Source: Chelativorans salis (lineage in GTDB: Bacteria > Pseudomonadota > Alphaproteobacteria > Rhizobiales > Rhizobiaceae). From it: a stretch of DNA of 64,000 bases. The translations under genes and the position numbers were made by a program. Location: contig NZ_JAOCZP010000005.1 in NCBI RefSeq assembly GCF_025336525.1, forward strand, positions 310,001 to 374,000. Direction: 5' to 3'. Each line of letters begins with the position of its first letter. Position 1 is the stretch's first letter. The notes beneath the pieces were generated by a model. The model did no database searches. It was given only the letters and a program-made list of their open reading frames with translations, and had not been told where the DNA came from. Shown here piece after piece: positions 1-9,391 of the stretch.

Positions 1-541
1 CGACGACGATGGATTGCTGCGAAGCAAGGGGCAGCGAAGGTCGACTGCGGCCGCAGCGCGAGCTGGAATTGGGGGCAGGATTTGGACCTGTAGATATCAC
101 TGCAGCAGCGAGACATTTGATGCACCTCAGCACGCAAATTCAGTCGTCGCACTGTATTGGTGGATGCGCTCCCTAGACTCAATACCCTCTCGTTTTATCT
201 CCTACGCTGGAGCACGCCAGAGCAACATCATCGCCCCCGGCCGAATTGACCCAAACTCGACTTCCGCAGACGGGCCCGCGGATGACCGCTTCGCGCCTCC
301 ATCTCGGCCGTAGAGATCAGCTTTGCCGTTCCCTGAAAGCAGACATTGCCGGCGAAGACGTTGGAGGTCGCAGTTGCAGACGAACGGTCACCTAGGGCTG
401 GCACGCGGAACGCCTGATTTGCGGACAATCACGTCACACTTGTCACTCCCATGGATTTGCCATGCTGCGCTAAGTTTATCCTGCAACGCACCAACTGCTT
501 CGAACGGCGAAATGAAGATCCGAAGGAAGGAGACAGAAGCG
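1..541. other. Window start without a recognisable gene
   Basis: No open frame here has a plausible start, ribosome binding site and protein-like composition. The stretch 324-380 shows weak similarity to 5990-6060 (both contain a GACAT..CGG..GTCG..GTTGC pattern), which suggests a decayed intergenic sequence family. Nothing else could be supported. Confidence 0.4.
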
Positions 542-1255
542 ATGAAGACACATAAGACCGGAACACGTGAAGAGTGGCTTGCAGCCCGGCTCCAACTTCT
601 TGAGGCTGAGAAGCAGCATATGCGCCGCGGTGACGAAGTGGCACGGCAGCGGCAGGACCTGCCGTGGGTGCGGATCGACAAGGAGTACCGCTTCGAGACC
701 GAAGATGGAAGCGCCTCGCTGGCAGATCTCTTCCAAGGGCGCTCGCAGCTCCTCGTCTATCACTTCATGTTCGGCTACGGATTCCGGCTCACTGACGAGC
801 GCCGGGGATGCACCGGATGCTCCCTGATCGCCGATCATTTCGACAGTGTCATCCCCCATTTGAACGGCCGCGACATCACCCTCGTTTGCGAGTCGATCGC
901 CCCGTTGCAGGAACTCCAGGACTACAAGCTGCAAATGGGCTGGCGATTCCCGTGGGTTTCCTCGCTCGGGAGCGACTTCAAGTACGACTTTGGCGCGGCC
1001 TTCACCGATGAGCAGCAGAGGAATGGCGCCGAATATAACTACCAGCATGTCGACAAAGCCGAGCCGCAAAAGGAGGGCATAAGCGTCTTTGCTCTCCAGG
1101 ACGGTGCTGTCCACCACACTTACTCCACCTACGCCCGTGGCACCGAGCCCTTCATGGGGACTTACCGGTTCCTCGACCTTGCCCCGTGGGGCAGGAACGA
1201 GGACGGACTCGAAGAAAACTGGTGGCGCCGCCACGACGAGTACGACATGCGCTAA
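542..1255 (+). CDS. DUF899 family (thioredoxin-like fold) protein
   Basis: This 237-residue protein matches the DUF899 family, which adopts a thioredoxin-like fold; its reaction is not established. Visible hallmarks are the N-terminal REEWLAARLQLLEAEKQ helix, the central LLVYHFMFG strand followed by a Cys-containing turn (GCTGCSLIADHF, around residues 88-99), and the C-terminal YSTYARGTE and LDLAPWGR motifs. The ATG at 542 gives the usual family length. Upstream in-frame codons from 323 look non-coding, so the longer start was rejected. It stands alone, with no co-directional neighbour. Confidence 0.85.
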   Translation: MKTHKTGTREEWLAARLQLLEAEKQHMRRGDEVARQRQDLPWVRIDKEYRFETEDGSASLADLFQGRSQLLVYHFMFGYGFRLTDERRGCTGCSLIADHFDSVIPHLNGRDITLVCESIAPLQELQDYKLQMGWRFPWVSSLGSDFKYDFGAAFTDEQQRNGAEYNYQHVDKAEPQKEGISVFALQDGAVHHTYSTYARGTEPFMGTYRFLDLAPWGRNEDGLEENWWRRHDEYDMR

Positions 1256-1440
1256 GCAGCCAGGATTCAAAAGGCGCAGCTCCAGAACACTCAGCGTTCA
1301 CTCTCGTTACGGCCTGCATGCTCGCGCGGCCACCAAACTGTGACCCCTATCCGGGGGCTTCGGGCATTTTGTCACCTCAATGCCCGCCCGGTTGCTTCCG
1401 GCTGGAGCGTTTGCCGGCTGGGACTTGCACCCACTGGGAA

Positions 1441-1460
1441 GCGCCGCCTTGGCGCGGCGC
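1441..1460. terminator. GC-rich stem-loop, possible terminator
   Basis: A perfect 7-bp inverted repeat GCGCCGC/GCGGCGC with a 6-nt loop lies in the 347-bp gap between the DUF899 gene and the convergent membrane-protein gene. There is no T-run, so termination is only inferred. The rest of 1256-1602 holds nothing recognisable. Confidence 0.3.
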
Positions 1461-1602
1461 ACGTGGAACATCGCCGTTCGGCGTGGATCGGCCGAACGGC
1501 TTAGTAGCGGAAGAAGATGGCATTGGAACAGTTGCCGACACGAGGGGGCCAGCGGCCTTAAAGAGCACAAATACAACCGTTCAAATTATCCGAAATTCCA
1601 AT

Positions 1603-2583
1603 CTACAAGCTTGCCGCTGATTGGCAATTCGCGCGCCGAAACGCCAGTGCAAAGAAGGCCTCATCCGGGATTGACCGCAGGAGGTGCGCAGTCAGAGCAG
1701 TTGCTGCGACCGCGAATACAAGCCGCCCGGCGAGCACGCCGAGGGCGTCCGCGCCCAAAGCCATCACGATTAGAGTGTCCTCAATAATGCTATGTGCAAA
1801 TCCCATGAAGACGCATGAAATGAAGACCTGGCGGGGCGGCAGGTTGCCTGATCGCGCTTCGCGGATCAGCAATCCGCCACCATAGGATATGCCAAGAAAC
1901 AAACCGACGGCGGTAAACTGACCCGTTTCGCTCTTTATTCCGGCGAGGCGCAGTGCCGGGGCGAGGATCTTCATCAACAGCGCCATGATGCCTGTCTGCT
2001 TCAACACTTCCAGCCCCCAGGCAAGAGCCAGGAGAATGGCGAGCATGTAGATAAGCGCCTCCATGAGCCCGCCAAAGAAACCGATCCAATCAGTGGAGGC
2101 AGCCACCGGTATCCAGGTTGGATCCAGCGTTTCCGCCAGCCAACCGGTTGTGGCATACAGATGGTGGAGAATCATTGCGTAGACGATTGCACCGGCAATC
2201 CGGATCATCGTGGTGATCGCAAATCCCGGCCCGGCCTTCTGGATGATCTTCTGTTCGATCGGCAGGCCGTGCGCAATCAGCACAAGCGCCGAAAATACGG
2301 TAATATCGGCAACGGTCATCGATGTGGCGGGCACCAGCGTGAAGATCATCGCAATCGCGCCCCATATCCCCACAAGCATTCCCGTCAGCCAGGCAAGGCC
2401 CAATTCCGGCGGCAGCCCAAAAAGCTCCATGACCGGCGCAAGGGCAGGAGCGGCGAGGTCGATCAACCCGGTTCGCGACATCACCTCGGTCACGATTGTA
2501 ACCGGAACCATGATGCGCACGAGTTCCCAGTAAATTTGCAGTGTTTCGCGGGTTTTGTGGACGGCGAATCTGAGCGCTGACAT
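1603..2583 (-). CDS. Nucleoside-recognition (gate) domain membrane protein
   Basis: This 326-residue polytopic inner-membrane protein resembles the nucleoside-recognition/Gate domain family (relatives of SpmA/SpmB and YjiH-type proteins). It has about eight hydrophobic segments in two halves, with conserved polar breaks such as GFAHSIIEDTLIVM in the second half and GISYGGGLLI near residue 235. The family is thought to take part in small-molecule or ion transport; the substrate is unknown. It is divergent from an Lrp/AsnC regulator across about 120 bp, the usual arrangement of a regulator and its target, so the regulator may sense its substrate. Confidence 0.75.
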   Translation of the reverse strand: MSALRFAVHKTRETLQIYWELVRIMVPVTIVTEVMSRTGLIDLAAPALAPVMELFGLPPELGLAWLTGMLVGIWGAIAMIFTLVPATSMTVADITVFSALVLIAHGLPIEQKIIQKAGPGFAITTMIRIAGAIVYAMILHHLYATTGWLAETLDPTWIPVAASTDWIGFFGGLMEALIYMLAILLALAWGLEVLKQTGIMALLMKILAPALRLAGIKSETGQFTAVGLFLGISYGGGLLIREARSGNLPPRQVFISCVFMGFAHSIIEDTLIVMALGADALGVLAGRLVFAVAATALTAHLLRSIPDEAFFALAFRRANCQSAASL

Positions 2584-2703
2584 CTCGGTCTCCCCAAATT
2601 GTTGCCGTCATTACCTAGCCTGCTCCCATTCGCATTTGCGGTCAAAAATTGCGCCTCCGTGCATTTTTATTGCATACTGGACTTTGCGATTTTGGAGATG
2701 CGG
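2584..2703. promoter_or_regulatory. Divergent promoter region between membrane protein and AsnC-type regulator
   Basis: The 120-bp divergent spacer holds a short AT-rich symmetric element, TGCATTTTTATTGCA (2660-2674), about 30 bp before the regulator start. Lrp/AsnC proteins bind such AT-rich imperfect palindromes and usually repress themselves. No promoter could be assigned with certainty. Confidence 0.4.
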
Positions 2704-3156
2704 ATGGATCGGATCGACAGGAAACTGCTGAACCTGCTGCAGCACGATGCCTCACGAACGAACGCCAACTTGGCCGATGAGGTCGGCCTGTCCCCTTCGA
2801 GCTGCTTGCGGCGGATTCGACGGCTGCGTCAGGCGGGTGTCATCGACCGGATTGCCGCAATTTTAAACCCTGCCAAGGCCGGGCGCACGTTGAGAGCCGT
2901 GGTGACAGTGGAACTGAGGCTTCACGGTGAACCGAATACGCGGCAGTTTCTCGATTCAGCGGTCAGGGAGGATGCAGTCGCCCAAGCTCATGCCGTCACA
3001 GGGGACGTTGATGCCGTCTTGATGCTGCGCCTGCGCGATATGGAAGAATATGATGCACTTTGCCATCGGCTGTTCCAGGACCGGACGAATGTTGCACGCT
3101 ACTGGACGATGATGGTGATCCGTACCGCCAAAGATGAAACTGCAATCCCACTATAA
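2704..3156 (+). CDS. Lrp/AsnC family transcriptional regulator
   Basis: This 150-residue protein starts with the signature MDRIDRKLLNLLQ and an AsnC-type winged helix-turn-helix (NANLADEVGLSPSSCLRRI, residues 19-37). An effector-binding RAM domain follows, with GDVDAVLMLRLRD around residue 101. The ATG at 2704 is preferred over the one at 2698 because GGAG (2693-2696) is spaced 7 nt from it. It probably regulates the divergent gate-domain transporter in response to an amino acid or related ligand; the ligand is not inferable. Confidence 0.85.
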   Translation: MDRIDRKLLNLLQHDASRTNANLADEVGLSPSSCLRRIRRLRQAGVIDRIAAILNPAKAGRTLRAVVTVELRLHGEPNTRQFLDSAVREDAVAQAHAVTGDVDAVLMLRLRDMEEYDALCHRLFQDRTNVARYWTMMVIRTAKDETAIPL

Positions 3157-3501
3157 AAGGCGCTGGGTCGATGCAATAGCGTATGACGGCTATGGGCTCG
3201 CGACCTCAATCCCAGCATGTTGAACGTCTGAAATCGCCGTTGAGAACTAGGAAGCTGCCAGACTGCAACCCGGCCCCGCAATGGCCGCAGGAGATGATAT
3301 TCCAGCGAGTTTGCCGGCAAGCCACGCGAGAGGCTCCTTTGCGCCCCCGAATTGACCGTCCACGGCGTCTTGGCTGCTGCTTGAAAGCCGACGTCGACCA
3401 CTAGACCTGATGTCGCTAACCGGTACCGCGTCAACAAGGGCTGCTGCCCCGTTTCCCCTATGCCTGGAGATCAAATTTTTCTCTGCCGCAGGCGTGAGAG
3501 C
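3157..3501. other. Gene-free gap between convergent genes
   Basis: This 345-bp stretch separates the AsnC-type regulator from the convergent CHAT gene. No frame in it has protein-like composition. No repeat or RNA was recognised. Confidence 0.4.
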
Positions 3502-5616
3502 TCATGAAGCCGTCACTTCACTGTCAGGAGCGCTATCTCCCATAGTACCCAACACCGCATCGCGGATCGTCCCGTCATCGATCAGGATTGTCTCCGGATT
3601 GCCGAGTTGCACGTAGCGAATGGCTTCGCATTGCGCAATAACATCCCTTATGCGCCCCTCGACCATGGTCCGGTCCTCGTTTCGAAAGGCGCTTACGTGG
3701 TCAACGAGATTCTCGAACCACGCCGGATCGCCGCTGTTGATGTCCATGTTCGCCTGCCGCTGAATTTGCCCGCGCGGGCTAGCGAGTGGAGCGGGCGGGC
3801 CGACCAGGGCATCAAGCACTTCCGATGCGAACAGCATGCGCAGCATCCCCGCGATCACCTCCGTCCAGTTGAGGACGCGGGCGCGGGTGGCGATCATTGC
3901 CGGAAGAAAGTCGGCCAAACGATAGATCAGCCGCGCGATGAACGCGCCCGATGCCAAGCCGCCGACGGGTAACAACGTTGCCAAGACCGCGCGCGCGCCG
4001 AGCGCGAGGAAGCCATTGCCGACCGTGGCGTGCGAGCCGCTATCGATGCCCTGCGTATCGCATGCGCTCAGGATGACGATCGGCGGGATTTTGACATGGC
4101 CGCGTAGGCTCCAAACATCCATTTTCTCGTTTCCAACGACGAGATAGCCGACCGGATCGACATTGTTGATCGCGCCGTGGCCGTCAAAAATGAGGATGCT
4201 GCCGTCGAATTCATTGAGGGCATCGATGAAGGCTTGCTTCGTCAGAGCGCGTTTGACGACAACCTCGACCTTCCCCTCCCATTGGTGCCTGATGGCGTTG
4301 ACTGAGCCCAGCAAGGCATTGCGCAAAGGATCGTCCGCCGTAAGGCATGAGAGAATGAGCACCTTTTGCAGCCCGGCGGGCGGCACTGTCACCACGTCCG
4401 GCTGCGTCAGCAAGCCCATCATGAGATTGCCGGGAGTCGCGTTGATGCGCGAGCAATCGAAGCGCAAGCCTAACGGCAGGCCGTTGACGGGAAGCCACTC
4501 GATAGGCGCATCGGCGACAATCTTCATGGGGCGCTCGGCGTCGGCAATGAACGCCAACCGCTCGGGGCCGATAGCCGAAACAAGCTGCTGCTGAACGGTC
4601 TCGAACAGGCGGCGGGCCTTGCGCCGCGATTGCGCATTGGCCGAGCGGATATTGCGGGCATAGGCAGAAAGTGCCGGAAATACGTGATTGACCGCCGGCG
4701 AGAGGCGCAGGACGGCCGAACAGGTCTGCGCTGCCTTGAGGCCGACGCCGAGCGTGTGCGCTTCAAGCTCCCACTGGCGCAGGTGCAGCAGAAATCGCGC
4801 ACCCGGCCTGTTCTGGAGGATTTCGAAAAAATCGCTGTGAGCAGTGGCGAGATGTCCGGTTTGTGTTTGGAGAAGCCGCAGGACCCGAAACAGTTCCCGT
4901 TCCTCGCGTGCGGAACGCTTTTGTGGCCGCGCATAGGCCTGGCGATAGAGGGCGGGCTCCGTCAGAATAAGCGCGGGATGCAGCAGCATCGCCCGGTGAA
5001 ATCGCCATAACCCAACCTTTTGGCGCACATTGCGGACGGCTTGTGCGCTCTCGACAATAAGAGACGCGTAGTCCGCTTCGCTCCGGCCGACAAAGGCTTC
5101 GCCCGGTTCCAGCGAACGCCCGGCGCGCGTCAAAACCATATGGTTTGGAAGAACCACATTGTGTGCCCAGCCCTTCAGGCCGCTGGGGACCGGTTCATGT
5201 TCCTGCCATTCCGCAAGTTGCCGGGCTGCCGCTGCTTGTCGATCCGGGGTGAATGCGTTGCCGCGACGTTCCAAGACCATCCGGCAGTAATCCCGGAGCT
5301 GGTCCATGGTGAAATCGGCAGCAGCCAAAGCGCCTTCCGTTGCCACTGCCGCTATATGCATGACAGGATGTACTTGCCGATTGACCCAATCCTGCACTGC
5401 CGAGCCTACAGTGGCCGATCCGGAAAAGCACACCAGGAAATAGCCGAACTGCTCGACGTGGGTTTGAAGCAGGGCACCGAGATTTAGCGGCAGCCACGAC
5501 AGTTGGCGCGCGCCACCCATGCGCTGCGCAATGATGCCATCGCGCGGGGATGCGCCCTCCAAAACATCGGCGGGAAGTTGGCAATCAGCGGCAATGTCCA
5601 AAGTACATCCTCCCAA
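3502..5616 (-). CDS. CHAT domain (caspase-like peptidase) protein
   Basis: This protein of about 700 residues ends in a CHAT domain, the bacterial caspase/separase-related peptidase fold. The catalytic pair is visible: His in FDGHGAIN (residue about 480 counted from 5616) and Cys in ILSACDTQG (about 519). The N-terminal 350 residues are helical without an obvious TPR signature, and about 120 residues follow the CHAT core. The frame at 5616 has only a TTG start; the true N-terminus seems to lie in another frame (5571-5711), joined by a frameshift near 5570. No partner gene sits beside it, so its target is unknown. CHAT proteases in other bacteria act in conflict or cell-death systems. Confidence 0.8.
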   Translation of the reverse strand: MGGCTLDIAADCQLPADVLEGASPRDGIIAQRMGGARQLSWLPLNLGALLQTHVEQFGYFLVCFSGSATVGSAVQDWVNRQVHPVMHIAAVATEGALAAADFTMDQLRDYCRMVLERRGNAFTPDRQAAAARQLAEWQEHEPVPSGLKGWAHNVVLPNHMVLTRAGRSLEPGEAFVGRSEADYASLIVESAQAVRNVRQKVGLWRFHRAMLLHPALILTEPALYRQAYARPQKRSAREERELFRVLRLLQTQTGHLATAHSDFFEILQNRPGARFLLHLRQWELEAHTLGVGLKAAQTCSAVLRLSPAVNHVFPALSAYARNIRSANAQSRRKARRLFETVQQQLVSAIGPERLAFIADAERPMKIVADAPIEWLPVNGLPLGLRFDCSRINATPGNLMMGLLTQPDVVTVPPAGLQKVLILSCLTADDPLRNALLGSVNAIRHQWEGKVEVVVKRALTKQAFIDALNEFDGSILIFDGHGAINNVDPVGYLVVGNEKMDVWSLRGHVKIPPIVILSACDTQGIDSGSHATVGNGFLALGARAVLATLLPVGGLASGAFIARLIYRLADFLPAMIATRARVLNWTEVIAGMLRMLFASEVLDALVGPPAPLASPRGQIQRQANMDINSGDPAWFENLVDHVSAFRNEDRTMVEGRIRDVIAQCEAIRYVQLGNPETILIDDGTIRDAVLGTMGDSAPDSEVTAS

Positions 5617-5711
5617 CCGGGCGAAAAACCCTGGAACGGCGATGCATCCTCGATAGGGGCGTCATCAAGAACGACGATGTAATAGATCTTGAGCGGGTCG
5701 GAAAAATCCAT
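5568..5711 (-). pseudogene. Displaced 5' end of the CHAT gene (frameshift)
   Basis: A frame starting with ATG at 5711 encodes MDFSDPLKIYYIVVLDDAP and runs as plausible protein to about NFP at 5571. There it becomes nonsense while the CHAT frame becomes protein-like (PADVLEGASPRDG). Adding one base near 5568-5577 would join them as NFPADVLEG. Either the gene is inactivated or the assembly dropped one base in a GC-rich run. Confidence 0.6.
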
Positions 5712-6161
5712 TGGCTCTCATGTCGCACGAGTGTTGGTGCATCCTATGACGTGCCGACAAGGGCGCAACGGGTTTCGTAGTGCGCTGAGCGGAATCCGCC
5801 GTCTACCCAGATGGTGGGACGGCTTCAGTAACGTGCCGGCGATTTACAGCTACGACCATGTTGTCGTTCCGCTCAAAATGACAATGTTCGCTTTCACAAT
5901 CAGGCGATCAATTGCCGACGTTCCGATCTCGGCCCGGTCTGACAGGCGGCAAGGCGCCCCCACTTCAGCCGTTGGGGCAAACTTTGCCTCCACCCGGAAC
6001 CGGACATCGCGGAAAGAAAATGTAGGTCGTGGTTGCGGACAAACCGGTCGTTCGCGCGGCTGACCAATAGCGGCCGTTCGCTGTACGACGTGGTCGACCT
6101 CGCTGCGGACCTTCGGGAATTCCCAAGCTGATCTGGAAAGCTGCCCTCACGGCGTCGTCCG
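5712..6161. other. Gene-free stretch upstream of the CHAT gene
   Basis: No convincing coding frame was found in these 450 bp. The segment 5990-6060 weakly resembles 324-380. The CHAT promoter should lie in the part near 5712, but no clear boxes are visible. Confidence 0.35.
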
Positions 6162-6554
6162 CTAACCGAATTGCGCTGATTTGGCCGAGTAGGTTAAAGC
6201 CTCGATCTTGTGCCCGTCTGGATCGCGGACGAACGCACCATAATAATTCGCGTCGTACTCGGGGCGGAGTCCCGGGTCCCCGTCGCCGCTACCACCGTGA
6301 TCCAGCGCCACCGCGTAGAAGCGGTCGACCATCGCGCGATCCTCCACTGCAAAAGCGATGTGGGTTCCGTTGCCGACGGTCGCAGGCTTCCCGTCGATCG
6401 GCACTTGTACGCTGAAGTGAAATGTGCCGCTTCCGTAACCTAATCCGCCCTCGTCCTCGGCCATCGGCATAATGCCGACGATGGGCAAAACGGCGTCGTA
6501 GAAACGCTTCGAGCGCCCGACATCATTAGTCCCTACCGAAACATGGTGTATCAC
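6162..6554 (-). CDS. VOC (glyoxalase/bleomycin resistance) family protein
   Basis: This 130-residue single vicinal-oxygen-chelate domain protein begins IHHVSVGTNDVGRSKRFYD, with the metal-binding His near the start. It ends with FVRDPDGHKIEAL, the usual second-half strand carrying the Glu ligand. Such proteins bind a divalent metal and act on small electrophiles or serve as resistance proteins; the substrate cannot be inferred. The GTG start at 6554 is supported by GGAGG five bases upstream on the coding strand. It is monocistronic. Confidence 0.85.
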   Translation of the reverse strand: MIHHVSVGTNDVGRSKRFYDAVLPIVGIMPMAEDEGGLGYGSGTFHFSVQVPIDGKPATVGNGTHIAFAVEDRAMVDRFYAVALDHGGSGDGDPGLRPEYDANYYGAFVRDPDGHKIEALTYSAKSAQFG

Positions 6555-6835
6555 AACAGCCTCCGGTCTGACCTTGTTCGATAATGGCAGCTTCCGCTCT
6601 TTGTTCCCTCAAAGTCGACTGACCGCTCCGCCACCCAGCCACGACGTAGAATGCGTCTTGGCCGTAGAGCCGGGGTGAGCGGGGTAGCCGCCTCCATCGC
6701 GGACAAGGCGGAAGCTCGATACGAGTCCGTCAAACAGCTGGTTGAGGCCGCGAAGCTGTCGTCAATCCGTTCGACGTTCGGGCATTCGATGTTCTTTGGC
6801 GTAGTTTCAACGCCATAACTTCGAGCCGTGAATAT

Positions 6836-8242
6836 CTACGACGGTGCTCGCACGCTGAGGGCGGGCGACAGTCGCAGGCTCAGGCCTGGTCGCTGGTCGG
6901 GCGGCTCGGGCAGCTCCACGAGAATCCCGCTCGGACTCCGTCGCCAGCGCAGAGGCCCATGCCTGCCCACCAGCGAAACTTCTGCGCCGTCGTCCAACTG
7001 CACATTGAGCTCGACCATTGCCGTTCTCGGCGTCCCAAGGACAATGGCGTAGGCTGCATCTCGCCCAGCGGTATAGCGGATATGCAGCCTCTCGTCGGTC
7101 ATCCCACCGACCTGCGCCCAGGGCCTTGTACCGTAGATCGCATCTGCATGGACACGCAGCCATTGCCCCAAGGCGAGAAGCCGCTGGGCCTGCGCCCAGG
7201 GAATGGCGCCGGTGGCTGTCGGACCGACGTTGATCAACAGGTTCCCGCCCCGGGCAACAATATCAACGAACAAGTGGATGAGTTCGGTGGCGCTGAGATA
7301 GTCGTCGTCGGTTTCTTGCCGGTTGTAGCCGAAGCTGTTGCCCATCCCACGGCAGGCTTCCCATTTCCGATCCGCAGGACCTTCCGTGGCGTATTCCGGA
7401 GTGACGAAATCGACGGGCAGTTCCCCCTTGCCTTGTCGTCGCGTGTCGAAGCGATCGTTGACAAGCCCATCGGGCACTTGTTCCCGGTACCAGCGAAAGA
7501 GCCCGGCCAGATCGGCCCCGCGCGGCGATTTCCCGTAATCGTTCCAAAGGATGCTGGGCTGGTAGCGAAGGACGAGTTCACGCCAGTGGGCGTCGACATA
7601 GATGCGATAATCCTCACCCTGAGGCATCGCCTTGGTGTAGGACGAACCATCATGGACCGGTAGCCCGCCAAAGGTCCAGTCAAACCCCCCACTGTAGTAG
7701 GTCCCGAAGCGCAGATCGTGTTTGCGCACGGCGGCGGCCAATTCGCCCACGACGTCGCGATCGGACTGCCAGTTCCCCTTGTGCGGGTTGCGGTGGTCGC
7801 TCGGCCACAAGAGAAACCCGTCTTCGATCTTCGTGCACAGGACCACATATCTCGCCCCCGCCTGAGCGAAGAGATCGACCCAAGGTTGGGGATCCCACCC
7901 TGGGATCATCTCGGTGCGGAACTTTTCGACGAAGGCATCATAGGGCAGATCGCCGTAGGTCTCCTGGTGATATCGGGCCGCAGCACTATCCGGGATCGCC
8001 ATCGCGTTCTGGTACATCTCGGCGAACGGCAGCGAGCGCCACATCTGTGGGCTGCCTAGCTTGTCCGGATCGTCGGGATCGAAATTCTCCGGGTTGACGC
8101 CCGCAGAATCCAGGGCCCGAGACTGCGGCACCGGCGCAAAGGCGGGGATCGCGGCCGCCGTCCAATGGATGAAGATACCCAGCTTGGCATCGTCGAACCA
8201 CGCCGGCACCGCACGGGTCGCGTCGCGCGAGATCGTTCCCAT
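6836..8242 (-). CDS. GH29 alpha-L-fucosidase
   Basis: This 468-residue cytoplasmic glycoside hydrolase matches family GH29, retaining alpha-L-fucosidases. The barrel begins WFDDAKLGIFIHW (residues 15-27), continues through VLCTKIEDGFLLW and the YYSGGFDW strand, and reaches the nucleophile region SILWNDYGKS near residue 240 (Asp of WND). A beta-sandwich C-terminal domain follows. There is no signal peptide, so it probably acts on imported oligosaccharides. No transporter is adjacent, although the sugar ABC block at 15-18 kb lies within 10 kb. Confidence 0.88.
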   Translation of the reverse strand: MGTISRDATRAVPAWFDDAKLGIFIHWTAAAIPAFAPVPQSRALDSAGVNPENFDPDDPDKLGSPQMWRSLPFAEMYQNAMAIPDSAAARYHQETYGDLPYDAFVEKFRTEMIPGWDPQPWVDLFAQAGARYVVLCTKIEDGFLLWPSDHRNPHKGNWQSDRDVVGELAAAVRKHDLRFGTYYSGGFDWTFGGLPVHDGSSYTKAMPQGEDYRIYVDAHWRELVLRYQPSILWNDYGKSPRGADLAGLFRWYREQVPDGLVNDRFDTRRQGKGELPVDFVTPEYATEGPADRKWEACRGMGNSFGYNRQETDDDYLSATELIHLFVDIVARGGNLLINVGPTATGAIPWAQAQRLLALGQWLRVHADAIYGTRPWAQVGGMTDERLHIRYTAGRDAAYAIVLGTPRTAMVELNVQLDDGAEVSLVGRHGPLRWRRSPSGILVELPEPPDQRPGLSLRLSPALSVRAPS

Positions 8243-8531
8243 TGTCTCGCTCCTCTGTTCTTGGTTTCCCGCGCCCTGCTGACTGTCCGCAGCGGCTGCA
8301 TCGGCCGCGCGTGCACCCGCCTCATATCGTCGCCGCTTTCCTCGGAACGAAGAACTCGGACCGCATGTTCCGGAGGTTCGCGCAAAACGGACGAATGGAC
8401 GGGCCGGATCTGAGGCTCCTTAGGGCTCAAGTGGCTGGTTCACCCGAACGTCCGCTATCCGGTAGCAAAATGGGCTTGGGAAGGTCCGGAAGGGGGTGGA
8501 AAGCTGACATTCGACCGGTTAAGCTCCCGCG

Positions 8532-8927
8532 ATGCGAGAGCCCGACTTTGATAACGATGGTTGGTCCCTCGACGATGCCGAAGAAGCAAATCGGAAAGCG
8601 CCAGATACATTCTGGATCCCACCTCTGGAGGAGCGCGAGGCCCTTCGACCGGGGGATCTTGTCAAATTGATCTTTCGCATCTCCGTGGACAATGAGAAAA
8701 AGCCTGTCGCCATCGAGCGCATGTGGGTGCTTGTTCGTGGTCGCGTGGGCGATCAGTATCTCGGCATTCTCGATAATGATCCGTATGCCATTGACGAAAA
8801 TGATGAGCTGTGGAGCGGTGTGGAGCTTCCCTTTTCCGCCCGGCACGTGATCGACATTGACGGCGGAGACGAAACAACATTGGCGAGGGCTTTAGCCTTG
8901 CCCCGCAGGCACTGGCCGCGCAGCTGA
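8532..8927 (+). CDS. DUF2314-like small acidic protein, possible immunity protein
   Basis: This 131-residue soluble protein carries GDLVKLIFRI, an ERMWVLVRGRV strand, YLGILDNDP and a closing ARHVIDIDGG. The pattern (a residue-binding sandwich with W, LDNDP and HV-D-I) resembles DUF2314/DUF2185-type domains, which include immunity proteins of polymorphic toxin systems. This assignment is from memory of family patterns, not a search. It is divergent from the fucosidase and faces three further immunity-like genes at 9059-10494. Confidence 0.6.
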   Translation: MREPDFDNDGWSLDDAEEANRKAPDTFWIPPLEEREALRPGDLVKLIFRISVDNEKKPVAIERMWVLVRGRVGDQYLGILDNDPYAIDENDELWSGVELPFSARHVIDIDGGDETTLARALALPRRHWPRS

Positions 8928-9058
8928 AGCTCCCGCGCGCTTGCGGGTGGGACGCAGCTCCGCCTCCATCCCCGACAACTCCGCATCCGACAGCAGCGCG
9001 GTGATACCGCTCTGCCGTTCCTCGGCGCCATGCCGCACGGGCCGGCAATCCAGAGCGT

Positions 9059-9391
9059 CTAGACCGTGATCGATCCGCTCAGCCATTCATCCAGGAATTG
9101 CCGTACACTTGGCGCAAGCCTGCGGTGCTCGGCCTCGTACGGATAATAGGCCCATACGCCCATCATTCCCACGCGGAAGCAAAAGTCCACTCCGTCGACT
9201 CCCGCATCACCGATGATGAGAGCGCTTCTCTGTGGGGCAATTTCGACGCCTTTTCGCTTCCGGATGTACCACATCTGGCCGCCCTCATCGAAATAGCCCT
9301 CGCTATAATCGCGGAAATACTCCTCGCAGGCCGGGAGCCAGGCACCGAACTCCGCAGGCGTGGACTGACCGTTCATCAGTGGGCCAGTCAT
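9059..9391 (-). CDS. Small hypothetical protein resembling SMI1/KNR4-type immunity proteins
   Basis: This 110-residue acidic soluble protein contains PQRSALIIGDAGVDGVDF, GVWAYYPYE and a C-terminal helix VRQFLDEWLSGSI. That final part resembles the C-terminal half of SMI1/KNR4 (SUKH) immunity proteins, but the domain is short and the match is inferred. Its ATG overlaps the stop of the upstream Imm10-like gene as ATGA (9388-9391), so the two are co-transcribed and probably translationally coupled. Confidence 0.55.
   Translation of the reverse strand: MTGPLMNGQSTPAEFGAWLPACEEYFRDYSEGYFDEGGQMWYIRKRKGVEIAPQRSALIIGDAGVDGVDFCFRVGMMGVWAYYPYEAEHRRLAPSVRQFLDEWLSGSITV

Noticed and set aside
476-1270. 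Minus-strand open frame of 264 codons
   Set aside because: It is antisense to the DUF899 gene, with no protein family resemblance.
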